DNA from: an uncultured Clostridia bacterium
Lineage (GTDB): Bacteria > Bacillota > Clostridia > Christensenellales > Aristaeellaceae
Direction of reading: 5' to 3'
Length of the DNA stretch: 26,912 nucleotides
Assembly (NCBI GenBank): GCA_934630975.1
Contig: CAKTXH010000029.1
Span: forward strand, 1 to 26,912
A program made the translations under genes and the position numbers. Positions 20,601 to 26,912 of this stretch are shown one piece after another. How positions within the stretch are numbered: position 1 is the stretch's first letter; each line of letters opens with the position of its first letter. The notes under the pieces were generated by a model that was given only the letters and a program-made list of their open reading frames with translations, searched no databases and was not told the DNA's origin.

Positions 20601-22433
20601 TTATTTCTCGGGGCGCATCATTTCGGTGGTGTAATATTCGCCGTCGCGCCAGAAATAGACGGTTTGAATATCGCCCGGCTCAAACGACGCGCGGGAGAGG
20701 CGCAGGGTGCGGTCGCCGAGGATCGTCTGCTCGCCGATGCCGACGATGATATCGCCCTCCTGCAAACCGGCTTCCTGCGCGGGGGAGCCGTCCTCCACGC
20801 TGCGCAGGTACGCGCCCTGCGGCAGGTTGTAATAATCCTGATAAATCGGGAGCACGTAGCGCGCGACGATGCCCATTTCCCACTTGCGGGCTTCCTCGAT
20901 TTCGCTATCCGAAATGGCAATCGGCAGGGTATTCATCAGCACGTCGCCCGCGCCCTTGCCGACGGGGATGAACACCATCTGGTCGTCATCCACGAACACG
21001 TTGCGCCCGGCGGCGCGATACCAGCAGACGGCGACCTGCGCGCCGGAGAAATAGTTCTTATAGCTGACCTGGAAGTGGTGCGGATAGATATAGACCGCGC
21101 CGATTTCCGGCTCTTCATAATCGTCGGGATCGTTGTAGAGCGGCGCTTTGCCGTTCGTCTCGAAATCGGAATAGGAATTGCCCTTGGCCACGGCGATATC
21201 GTCGATGCTGTATTCCTTTTCGATCTCCTCAGCAAAGGTTTCGGCCATATCGGCGGGCGTGCCGTCGCTCGTATTCGGAATGATCTTCAGGCCGAAGGCG
21301 GTCAGCTTGCCGTTTGTGTTGTTGCGGACGCTGACCTGCACGCTGCCGTAAAAGCTGTACGACGTGATTTCCGCGCGCTGGATATACAGGGGCTGCGCCT
21401 TGTTTTGCAGGTAGGTGACCTCCTGCGCGCTGCCCTCGCGGGCGAGCATGCGGTCGTCAAACAGCAGCGCCTGCGTGTAGGGATCGGCCACGCCGGTTTC
21501 CTCCAAACCGCAGTCTTTCTGGAACATCTTGATCACGTCGGCGGTGGCTTTGGTATACAGCGCGTTTTCGTTCGGCTTGGCGTAATAGCCCAGCGTATAG
21601 AGCCGCTTGCGCAGCGCCAGCACGTCGGCGCTGCGGTCGCCGACTTCGAGCGTGCGGTACTGCGCCAGCTCTTCCTCGGTATAGGTGAAGGGAATTTCGT
21701 TTTTGATTTCCGCGATGGGGTCGCGCCCGACGACGGGGAACAACGCGCGCACCTCGCCCTCCGTGATGGAAAGCAGCTTGACGGGCTTCACCTGCCGCAC
21801 CAGCTCGGCGAGCATATAGCCTTCGCGGTTGTCGTCGCCCTTTTCGATATGCAGCCAAAGCTTGCCGTCCTTTTCGACCTCGCCGATGGCGGACAGAGCG
21901 GTATTGGCGGCGATTTCGCCCAGCCGCGTACCGTTCGGCTTTTTGCGCAGGTTGGCGCGCACAAGCGTGCGGACGAGACGCGGCTCTTCGTAGACGGTTT
22001 CATCCACGGCGCCACTCGGTTCGGCGGTCGGCGCCGGCGTTTCGCTGCCCGGTTCGGGCGTGGCTGTCGGCGCGGGGGAAGGCGTCGGGGTCGGCGTGGC
22101 GGTCGGTTCGGGCGTCGGCGTGGGCACAGGCTCGAGCAGCTCGTAGAGGATATAGCCCTCGCGGCCGCCCTTTGTGCGCACATACGCCCAGTTTTCGCCG
22201 TTGATCTCGCTGACGGAGATGACGGTCAGCACGCTGCCCTTTTTCAGCGTTTCGAGCTTATCGCTCTTCTTGTTGGGCAGTTTGCGCAGGTTGGCCTGCT
22301 TACCGGTTTGAAGCTGATCGGTTTCCGCCTGCTGGGTTTCGGCGGCGGTTTCCTCGCAAAGCGCGGCGGCGGGCGGAAGCGCAAGCAGCGCACAGAGCGC
22401 GCACAGACACGCGGCATGTTGAATCGGTTTCAT
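20601..22433 (-). CDS. Secreted SH3-SH3-peptidoglycan-binding-PDZ protein
   Basis: 610 residues. Start at 22433 (AGGAAAGGA upstream); a longer reading to 22466 would begin inside the promoter leader. Signal peptide at 1-25. SH3_3 domain at about 47-100 ('ANLRKLPNKKSDKLETLKKG'), a T-P-rich linker at 102-140, a second SH3 at about 158-213 ('RANLRKKPNGTRLGEIAANT'), a PG_binding_1 domain at about 262-325 ('VLALRKRLYTLGYYAKPNEN'), a beta-rich region at about 340-510, and a C-terminal PDZ-like domain at about 530-605 ('AYLRSVEDGSPAQEAGLQEG'). SH3 and PG_binding modules anchor proteins to cell wall; the PDZ would bind a peptide tail. No protease or hydrolase domain is visible, so it is probably a wall-bound adaptor. 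Own promoter; convergent with the envelope operon. Confidence 0.88.
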   Translation of the reverse strand: MKPIQHAACLCALCALLALPPAAALCEETAAETQQAETDQLQTGKQANLRKLPNKKSDKLETLKKGSVLTVISVSEINGENWAYVRTKGGREGYILYELLEPVPTPTPEPTATPTPTPSPAPTATPEPGSETPAPTAEPSGAVDETVYEEPRLVRTLVRANLRKKPNGTRLGEIAANTALSAIGEVEKDGKLWLHIEKGDDNREGYMLAELVRQVKPVKLLSITEGEVRALFPVVGRDPIAEIKNEIPFTYTEEELAQYRTLEVGDRSADVLALRKRLYTLGYYAKPNENALYTKATADVIKMFQKDCGLEETGVADPYTQALLFDDRMLAREGSAQEVTYLQNKAQPLYIQRAEITSYSFYGSVQVSVRNNTNGKLTAFGLKIIPNTSDGTPADMAETFAEEIEKEYSIDDIAVAKGNSYSDFETNGKAPLYNDPDDYEEPEIGAVYIYPHHFQVSYKNYFSGAQVAVCWYRAAGRNVFVDDDQMVFIPVGKGAGDVLMNTLPIAISDSEIEEARKWEMGIVARYVLPIYQDYYNLPQGAYLRSVEDGSPAQEAGLQEGDIIVGIGEQTILGDRTLRLSRASFEPGDIQTVYFWRDGEYYTTEMMRPEK

Positions 22434-22482
22434 TGAATCCTTTCCTGCGCGGCGCGCGCCGCACATTCATGAGAATGGAACC

Positions 22483-22511
22483 ATTATACCAGCTTCCCGG
22501 AAATTGGGCAA
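22483..22511 (-). promoter_or_regulatory. Promoter of the SH3/PDZ gene
   Basis: Minus strand TTGCCC (22506-22511), 17-base spacer ending in TGG, perfect TATAAT (22483-22488); extended -10 type. It lies directly after the aldehyde dehydrogenase stop codon. No terminator separates the two genes. Confidence 0.75.
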
Positions 22512-22512
22512 G

Positions 22513-23892
22513 TCAGCGCAGGAAGATGCGCAGCAGCCGATCCTTGATCCCCGTATAGGGCATATAGCGGACGGGCATGTCGATGCGCGTGGATTTTTGG
22601 AGGATGCTCTTTTCGTGGCTGAACGTGTCGAAGCTCTTTCTTCCGTGATAGCTGCCCATGCCGCTGTGGCCGACGCCGCCGAAGCCCATGCGGCTGGTGG
22701 CCAGATGAACGATCGTATCGTTGATGCAGCCGCCGCCGAAGGGGACGGAGGCAAGCACACGCTTTTGCAGCGCGCGATCTTCGGTGAACAGATACAGCGC
22801 CAGCGGATGCTCGCGGCTGTTGACAAAAGAAAGCGCTTCGTCGATGGAATCATACGTCAAAACGGGCAGAACCGGGCCGAAGATTTCCTCCTGCATGACC
22901 GCGTCGTCGGGCGTGACGCGATCCAGAATTGTCGGCTGGATGCGCAGCGTTTTCTCGTCCGCCTGACCGCCGAAGATCACCTTATCGGGGTCGATCAGCC
23001 CGCAGACGCGCCGGAAGTGCTTTTCGTTGACCATGTGCACATAGCTGTCGCAGACGAGCGCGTTTTCGCCGACCATGTTTTGAATTTCGCGTTCGAGCAG
23101 GGGCAGAAACGCATCCTTGACCTTGCGGCTGATGAGCAGATAATCCGGCGCGACGCAGGTTTGGCCGCAGTTGAGCAGCTTGCCGAACGCCAGACGGCGC
23201 GCGGCGACGCGCAGATTCGCGGTTTCGGTGACGATGCAGGGGCTTTTGCCGCCCAGTTCCAGCGTCACGGGGGTGAGATGCTCGCTCGCGGCGCGCATCA
23301 CTTCGCGGCCGACGGTTACGCCGCCGGTGAAGAAGATGGTATCAAACCGCTGACGCAGCAACGCCTGATTCTCCGCGCGGCCGCCCTCGATCAGCGCGAC
23401 ATATTCCGGCGGGAAGCACTCGGCGACGATCTGCGCCATGATCTTCGACGTGGCCGGGGCGTAGGCCGACGGTTTGAGGATGCAGCAGTTGCCCGCCGCC
23501 AGCGCGCCGACCAGCGGCTCCATCAGCAGCATGAAGGGATAATTCCACGGAGCCATGATCAGCGCCACGCCGTAAGGCTCTTTGACGGTAAAGCTGTCGG
23601 AGGGAAACTGCGCCAGCGGGGTGAGCACGCGGCGCTTTTTCGCGAACCGCTTCAAATGGCCGATCATATAAGTAAGCTCGGAGAGCGTCATGCCGGTTTC
23701 GCACATGTAGGTTTCCGTCGCGCTCTTGCCCAGATCCGCCATGAGCGCGGCGTTGATTTCGGCTTCATGGGCGAGAATGGCCGCTTTCAGCGCGACAAGG
23801 CTCTGTTTGCGGAAGGCGAGATCCAGCGTTCGGCCGGAGGCGAAGAAACGGCGCTGGCCGGCGACAAGCTGCTCAATTGGGTTGGCGTTCAT
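22513..23892 (-). CDS. Aldehyde dehydrogenase (class 3 / YwdH-type)
   Basis: 459 residues, the short form typical of class 3 enzymes. It oxidises aldehydes to carboxylates with NAD(P)+ in the cytosol. 'APWNYP' (114-119), the cofactor lysine in 'ILKPS' (Lys140), the 'FTGG' turn (188-191), the general-base Glu212 in 'LELGGKSP' and the nucleophile Cys246 in 'NCGQTCVAPDY' are all intact. 'EEIFGPVLPV' is also present. The start overlaps the stop of the alcohol dehydrogenase gene by four bases (ATGA), so the two are translationally coupled and likely act in sequence, alcohol to aldehyde to acid or the reverse. Substrate unknown; medium-chain or fatty aldehydes are typical for the class. Confidence 0.95.
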   Translation of the reverse strand: MNANPIEQLVAGQRRFFASGRTLDLAFRKQSLVALKAAILAHEAEINAALMADLGKSATETYMCETGMTLSELTYMIGHLKRFAKKRRVLTPLAQFPSDSFTVKEPYGVALIMAPWNYPFMLLMEPLVGALAAGNCCILKPSAYAPATSKIMAQIVAECFPPEYVALIEGGRAENQALLRQRFDTIFFTGGVTVGREVMRAASEHLTPVTLELGGKSPCIVTETANLRVAARRLAFGKLLNCGQTCVAPDYLLISRKVKDAFLPLLEREIQNMVGENALVCDSYVHMVNEKHFRRVCGLIDPDKVIFGGQADEKTLRIQPTILDRVTPDDAVMQEEIFGPVLPVLTYDSIDEALSFVNSREHPLALYLFTEDRALQKRVLASVPFGGGCINDTIVHLATSRMGFGGVGHSGMGSYHGRKSFDTFSHEKSILQKSTRIDMPVRYMPYTGIKDRLLRIFLR

Positions 23893-25106
23893 GCGTTTTC
23901 CTCCTTGGCGGGCATCAGCTTGAAATACATCTGCGCGAGCTGGCTTTCATCCATCAGCACGGGCACGGGGTAGAGTGGGTTGCTCTCCTGAGCGGCGTGG
24001 TGAGCCATCTCGGGGATATCGACGGTGCGAATCTGCGGAATGGTTTCGGGGATGCCCATTTGGGCGTTCATCTCGCGAATCCAGCGGATGAACGCCTCGG
24101 CGGCCTCGCGGTCGGAAGCGCTTTCCGGGGTGACGTGCGCGATGCGGGCGAGCCTGCCCAGCTTTTTCTGGCAGGCCGGGCCGTAAGCTTCGAGGAAGTA
24201 CGGCAGAATGACCGCGTTCGCCAGCCCGTGAGGCACACCGTATTGGCCGCCGAGGGAGTGCGCTACGCCGTGGACATAGCCGACGTAGGAGCGGGTGAAG
24301 GACACGCCCGCGCAGTACGCCGCGCGAAGCATATCCGCGCGCGCTTCCATATCGCCGCCGTCAGTATACGCTTTATACAGGCTGCGGACGATGCGCGTCG
24401 CGGCCTCTTCGGACATGGCGCGGGTCAGCTTAGTCGTCGAGCGGCCAATGTACGCTTCGATGGCGTGGGTGAGCGCGTCCATGCCGGTGGTCGCGGTGAG
24501 CATGGGCGGCAGGCCGCGCGTCAGCTCCGGGTCGAGCACGGCGTAATCCGGGATGAGCGCGAAGTCGTTGATCGGGTATTTGTGGCGCGCGGCGGGATCG
24601 GTGATGACGGCGGCGAGCGTCGTTTCGCTGCCCGTTCCGGCGGTGGTCGGCACGGCGATGAGCAGCGGCGTGCGCTTGAGGATGCGCAGCAGGCCGCCCA
24701 TGCGCTGCACCGGCTGGCGCGGCTTGGCGATGCGCGCGCCGATGACCTTCGCGCAATCCATCACCGAGCCGCCGCCGACCGCGATAATCGCCTGCGCATG
24801 AGAAGAAAGGTAGAGCGCGCGCCCCTCCTCGATATTCGCGATGGTGGGGTTCGGCACGGTCTTGTCGTAGACGGCGCAGGCGACGGAGGCCGCTTTCAAT
24901 GCGTATTCCAGCCCGCCCGTCAGGCCGAGCGCGCGGACGGAAGCATCCGTCACCAGCAGGACGGAGGAGACCTTCTTTTCCGCCAGCAGCGGAACGATGG
25001 AAGAAAGCCCGTCGAGCTGCACCGGCTCGCGGTAAGGCAGGATGGGGAGCGCCGCGCGGAAGATCGTCTGATAGGCGCGACAATAGAACGCATAGGCTTT
25101 ATTCAT
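23889..25106 (-). CDS. Iron-containing alcohol dehydrogenase
   Basis: 405 residues from the ATG at 25106, which has AAAGGAG upstream; an in-frame upstream ATG at 25133 lies inside the MarR gene and lacks a comparable site. Type III (Fe-ADH) fold: nucleotide-binding 'GGGSVMD' (111-117), 'PTTAGTGSETT' (153-163), and metal ligands Asp210 and His214 in 'GMDALTHAIEAY', His279 in 'VHGVAHSLGG' and His293 in 'VPHG'. His283 fills the active-site position. The enzyme interconverts alcohols and aldehydes with NAD(P)(H). The gene overlaps MarR by 8 bases and aldehyde dehydrogenase by 4, so the three form one tight operon under MarR control. Confidence 0.95.
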   Translation of the reverse strand: MNKAYAFYCRAYQTIFRAALPILPYREPVQLDGLSSIVPLLAEKKVSSVLLVTDASVRALGLTGGLEYALKAASVACAVYDKTVPNPTIANIEEGRALYLSSHAQAIIAVGGGSVMDCAKVIGARIAKPRQPVQRMGGLLRILKRTPLLIAVPTTAGTGSETTLAAVITDPAARHKYPINDFALIPDYAVLDPELTRGLPPMLTATTGMDALTHAIEAYIGRSTTKLTRAMSEEAATRIVRSLYKAYTDGGDMEARADMLRAAYCAGVSFTRSYVGYVHGVAHSLGGQYGVPHGLANAVILPYFLEAYGPACQKKLGRLARIAHVTPESASDREAAEAFIRWIREMNAQMGIPETIPQIRTVDIPEMAHHAAQESNPLYPVPVLMDESQLAQMYFKLMPAKEENA

Positions 25107-25563
25107 GGGAAACTCCTTTGGCGTAAGTTTCAACGGCGGATTGCAGGTTCCGGGTGATGGTCGTCAGGGTTTTGTAAAAGACCTCGATGTCCGCGTCGGA
25201 AATGGAACCGCTGACAAAGCGGTTGATATCCAGAATGATGGCTTCGACGCGCGCGGCGGTTTCTTCGCCCGCGGCGGTGAGGGCATAGCGGCGCTTGTAG
25301 CCTGCCTGCGCGTCGGCGGAAACGTAGCCCTTCTGCGCCAGATCGCGAAGGACGCGGGAAACCTGGCTGCGATCCATCTGCACGGCGCGCGTCAGCTCGC
25401 CCTGCGTCAGGCTGCCCGCTTCATATAAACGGCACAGGCAGTTCGTGTGCGCGCCCGAGAGGGAGAAGGCTTCCATTTGCGCGGCTTTGAGCTTGGCGAC
25501 GGATTTCGCCGCGCTGGTCATCAACGAGGAAAACTGCTCGAAACGACTGGTATCCAAGGGCAC
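25099..25563 (-). CDS. MarR-family transcriptional regulator
   Basis: 154 residues. The start is a GTG at 25563 with AAAGGA five bases upstream. The dimerisation helices at both ends flank a winged helix-turn-helix at about 35-110: 'CRLYEAGSLTQGELTRAVQM', 'DRSQVSRVLRDLAQKGYVSA' and the wing 'DAQAGYKRRYALTAAGEE'. First gene of the MarR-alcohol dehydrogenase-aldehyde dehydrogenase operon. A palindrome overlapping the -35 of its promoter is the probable operator, so it likely represses the operon until a ligand (perhaps an aldehyde or phenolic compound) or oxidation releases it. A Cys pair ('NCLCRL', residues about 42-44) near the DNA-binding domain could be a redox sensor; this is inference. 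Confidence 0.93.
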   Translation of the reverse strand: MPLDTSRFEQFSSLMTSAAKSVAKLKAAQMEAFSLSGAHTNCLCRLYEAGSLTQGELTRAVQMDRSQVSRVLRDLAQKGYVSADAQAGYKRRYALTAAGEETAARVEAIILDINRFVSGSISDADIEVFYKTLTTITRNLQSAVETYAKGVSHE

Positions 25564-25616
25564 GGTTCCTTTCTTTATAAATAGAAGATCGATATTTTGG
25601 GATTTCAGCGGAGGCC

Positions 25617-25645
25617 ATTATACGACAAAATTGTTGAGCTGTCAA
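25617..25645 (-). promoter_or_regulatory. Perfect consensus promoter of the marR-adh-aldh operon
   Basis: Minus strand TTGACA (25640-25645), 17-base spacer, TATAAT (25617-25622); all 12 positions match the sigma-A consensus. Such a promoter would be very active unless repressed. Confidence 0.93.
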
Positions 25646-25648
25646 CAA
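25631..25648. promoter_or_regulatory. MarR operator palindrome
   Basis: TTGTTGA-GCTG-TCAACAA, perfect seven-base arms, 18 bases in all, overlapping the -35 box of the operon promoter. Size and position fit a MarR dimer site that blocks RNA polymerase. Confidence 0.75.
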
Positions 25649-26007
25649 AATGAACGCAAAAAGACGGGAGACAGCCGACGAAAAGCGCGGCAAAGTCCAA
25701 AGCGGCTTTAGATATGAAGAACGGAAAAAGAACGGCGAAAAGGCGGAAAACGCGCCAAAAAGACCGAGGAGCGGGGCGAATATGCGATTTACAAGACAAA
25801 AAGAGCGGAAACAGGGCTATAAAACGTTCGAAAAAGAATTTGTTTGTTTTTTCGCAAACATGCTTGCGTCTCAAGCCGTTTGAGGATGTACAATATACCC
25901 ATCGACGGGCGAATTGTGGCGTAATTATGGCATGGCCGTGACGAAGCTGCGAACCCGTCCCCGTGTTTCGCTTCACCATCAGAAACCAGAAGGGAAGGAC
26001 AAACGAA
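25649..26007 (+). other. Intergenic region without a convincing gene
   Basis: About 360 bases between the divergent MarR operon and the right-edge flavoprotein. The first 200 bases are strongly purine-rich on the plus strand (A/G with AAAG, GAAAA words) and contain an open frame of 77 codons (25650-25883) with no ribosome site and very basic low-complexity content, which I do not accept as a gene. The rest holds two palindromes and a possible weak promoter (TTGCGT at 25864-25869, 19 bases, TACAAT at 25889-25894). No terminator-like hairpin with a T run is seen. Confidence 0.5.
25853..25884. promoter_or_regulatory. Two adjacent palindromes upstream of the right-edge flavoprotein gene
   Basis: CGCAAACATGCTTGCG (25853-25868, one mismatched pair) is followed by CTCAA-GCCGT-TTGAG (25870-25884, perfect arms). 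They sit directly on and upstream of the only plausible -10 (TACAAT at 25889), so they may be operator sites. The regulator is unknown. Confidence 0.45.
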
Positions 26008-26912
26008 ATGAAAAAAGGATTGACGCTGCTGCTGAGCCTCGTGCTCGTGCTGGCCATGTCCGTCACCGCGTTCGCGGCTGAGGACTGGGTAACGCCGGTT
26101 CAGAACATCGAAAACTGGGACGAAGAGGTTGATTTCCTCATCGTCGGCTACGGTCTGGCGGGCGCTGCGGCGGCCGTTGAGGCTTACGACATCGACCCGA
26201 CCGCCAAGATCCTCGTGCTCGAAAAGATGCCCGAGACGCTGGCGGGCGGCAACTCCATCGCTTCCGGCCAGACGTTCCTCGTCCCGGCGGAGAGCGCGGT
26301 GGAAACCGTGAAGACCTACCTCTACAACTGCAACAAGCCGAACCCGATTCCGGATGAGTATCTCACCTGGCTGTGCAACGGCTTTGCGACCCAGCTGCCG
26401 TGGATCGAGTACGTCGCGGACGGCGTTGACTACGAGGCCGGCTACGTCGGCGGCGGCGAGCTCAAGTGGGGCAGCATGGTCGTCGAGTTCAGCAACTTCG
26501 AAGGCTCCACCTTCGACGGCTGCTCCGCTCACCTGCGTGCCAAGGGCGCGACCTTCGAGAACGGCGGCGTGTGGCGCTGCTTCGCCAAGGCGGTTGAAAA
26601 GCGCGGCATCGACGTGCGCTTTGAGAACCCGGCCGTCTCCCTCGTGCAGGATCCGTTCACGAAGGAAGTTTCCGGCGTGATCGCCCGCCGCGCGGACGGC
26701 ACCGAGTACTCCATCAAGTCTGCCAAGGGCGTTCTGCTCGCTTGCGGCGGCTACGAGAACAACCTGACCATGCAGCGTGACTTCCACGGCATGGAGACCG
26801 TCTACACCGCCGGCACCCCGGGCAACACCGGCGACGGCATCAAGATGCTGATGGAAGCGGGCGCGCAGATCTGGCACATGAAGAACCAGACCCAGAGCGG
26901 CGGCTTCTGGCT
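26008..26912 (+). CDS. Secreted FAD-dependent reductase (FAD_binding_2), N-terminal part (partial)
   Basis: 301 codons from the ATG at 26008 (GGAAGGA about 10 bases upstream), open to the right edge. Signal peptide at 1-24 ('LTLLLSLVLVLAMSVTAFAA'), no lipobox. Unlike the flavoprotein at 3286, no FMN_bind domain comes first: the FAD-binding fold starts by residue 41 ('VDFLIVGYGLAGAAAAVEAY', GxGxxG variant G-Y-G-L-A-G) with 'LEKMPETLAGGNSIASG' behind it, and 'GVLLACGGYENN' later. Fumarate reductase/succinate dehydrogenase flavoprotein class, exported. Substrate-binding residues lie beyond the window. An FMN domain could still be C-terminal, or it could receive electrons from another flavinylated protein. 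Confidence 0.9.
   Translation, partial: MKKGLTLLLSLVLVLAMSVTAFAAEDWVTPVQNIENWDEEVDFLIVGYGLAGAAAAVEAYDIDPTAKILVLEKMPETLAGGNSIASGQTFLVPAESAVETVKTYLYNCNKPNPIPDEYLTWLCNGFATQLPWIEYVADGVDYEAGYVGGGELKWGSMVVEFSNFEGSTFDGCSAHLRAKGATFENGGVWRCFAKAVEKRGIDVRFENPAVSLVQDPFTKEVSGVIARRADGTEYSIKSAKGVLLACGGYENNLTMQRDFHGMETVYTAGTPGNTGDGIKMLMEAGAQIWHMKNQTQSGGFW

Noticed and set aside
25650..25883. 77-codon basic open frame in the purine-rich intergenic region
   Set aside because: No ribosome site, low-complexity Lys/Arg/Glu content, and it starts on the edge of the MarR operator/promoter.

Overview
The window comes from a GC-rich (roughly 60% by eye), probably gut-dwelling, anaerobic Bacillota of class Clostridia. 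This is suggested by strong GGAGG-type ribosome binding sites, consensus sigma-A promoters, carbohydrate ABC transporters without their own ATPase, secreted flavin reductases, an ANTAR regulator and SH3/peptidoglycan-binding secreted proteins. The genus cannot be named from the sequence. No rRNA, tRNA, CRISPR, transposase or phage genes were seen.

Left part (1-5155). The tail of a solute-binding protein and two CUT1 permeases form a sugar-uptake operon, with an internal terminator after the binding-protein gene. A LysR-type regulator is divergent from a secreted FMN/FAD reductase, and a perfect T-N11-A box lies between them. The reductase carries an ApbE-type flavinylation motif but lacks the usual fumarate-binding residues, so its electron acceptor is unknown.

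Island at 5117-5489. This is the most striking item: a compact, apparently complete type I toxin-antitoxin locus. It has a 30-residue membrane peptide with a very strong Shine-Dalgarno, its own promoter and terminator, and a convergent antisense RNA of about 105 nt with a near-consensus promoter and terminator. A long inverted repeat lets the 5' and 3' ends of the toxin mRNA pair with each other.

Centre (5515-9806). Three single-gene units follow, each with its own promoter and terminator: a DUF1846/UPF0371 protein, CTP synthase (pyrG), and an ANTAR protein with a degenerate receiver domain.

Large envelope operon (about 9920-20585). It encodes a secreted repeat-rich protein, a membrane-fusion-like protein, a beta-propeller/solute-binding fusion, two CUT1 permeases, a second membrane-fusion protein and a MacB-like permease. 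There is no ATPase gene and no internal terminator that I can see. Two copies of a ~185-bp palindromic repeat flank the binding-protein/permease trio. The last codons of the second permease occur again after the second repeat, with synonymous changes only.

Right part (20547-26912). On the minus strand a MarR regulator, an iron-type alcohol dehydrogenase and an aldehyde dehydrogenase form an overlapping operon, with a perfect consensus promoter and a palindromic operator. A secreted SH3-SH3-PG_binding-PDZ protein follows. At the right edge a second secreted FAD reductase begins on the plus strand and runs off the window.
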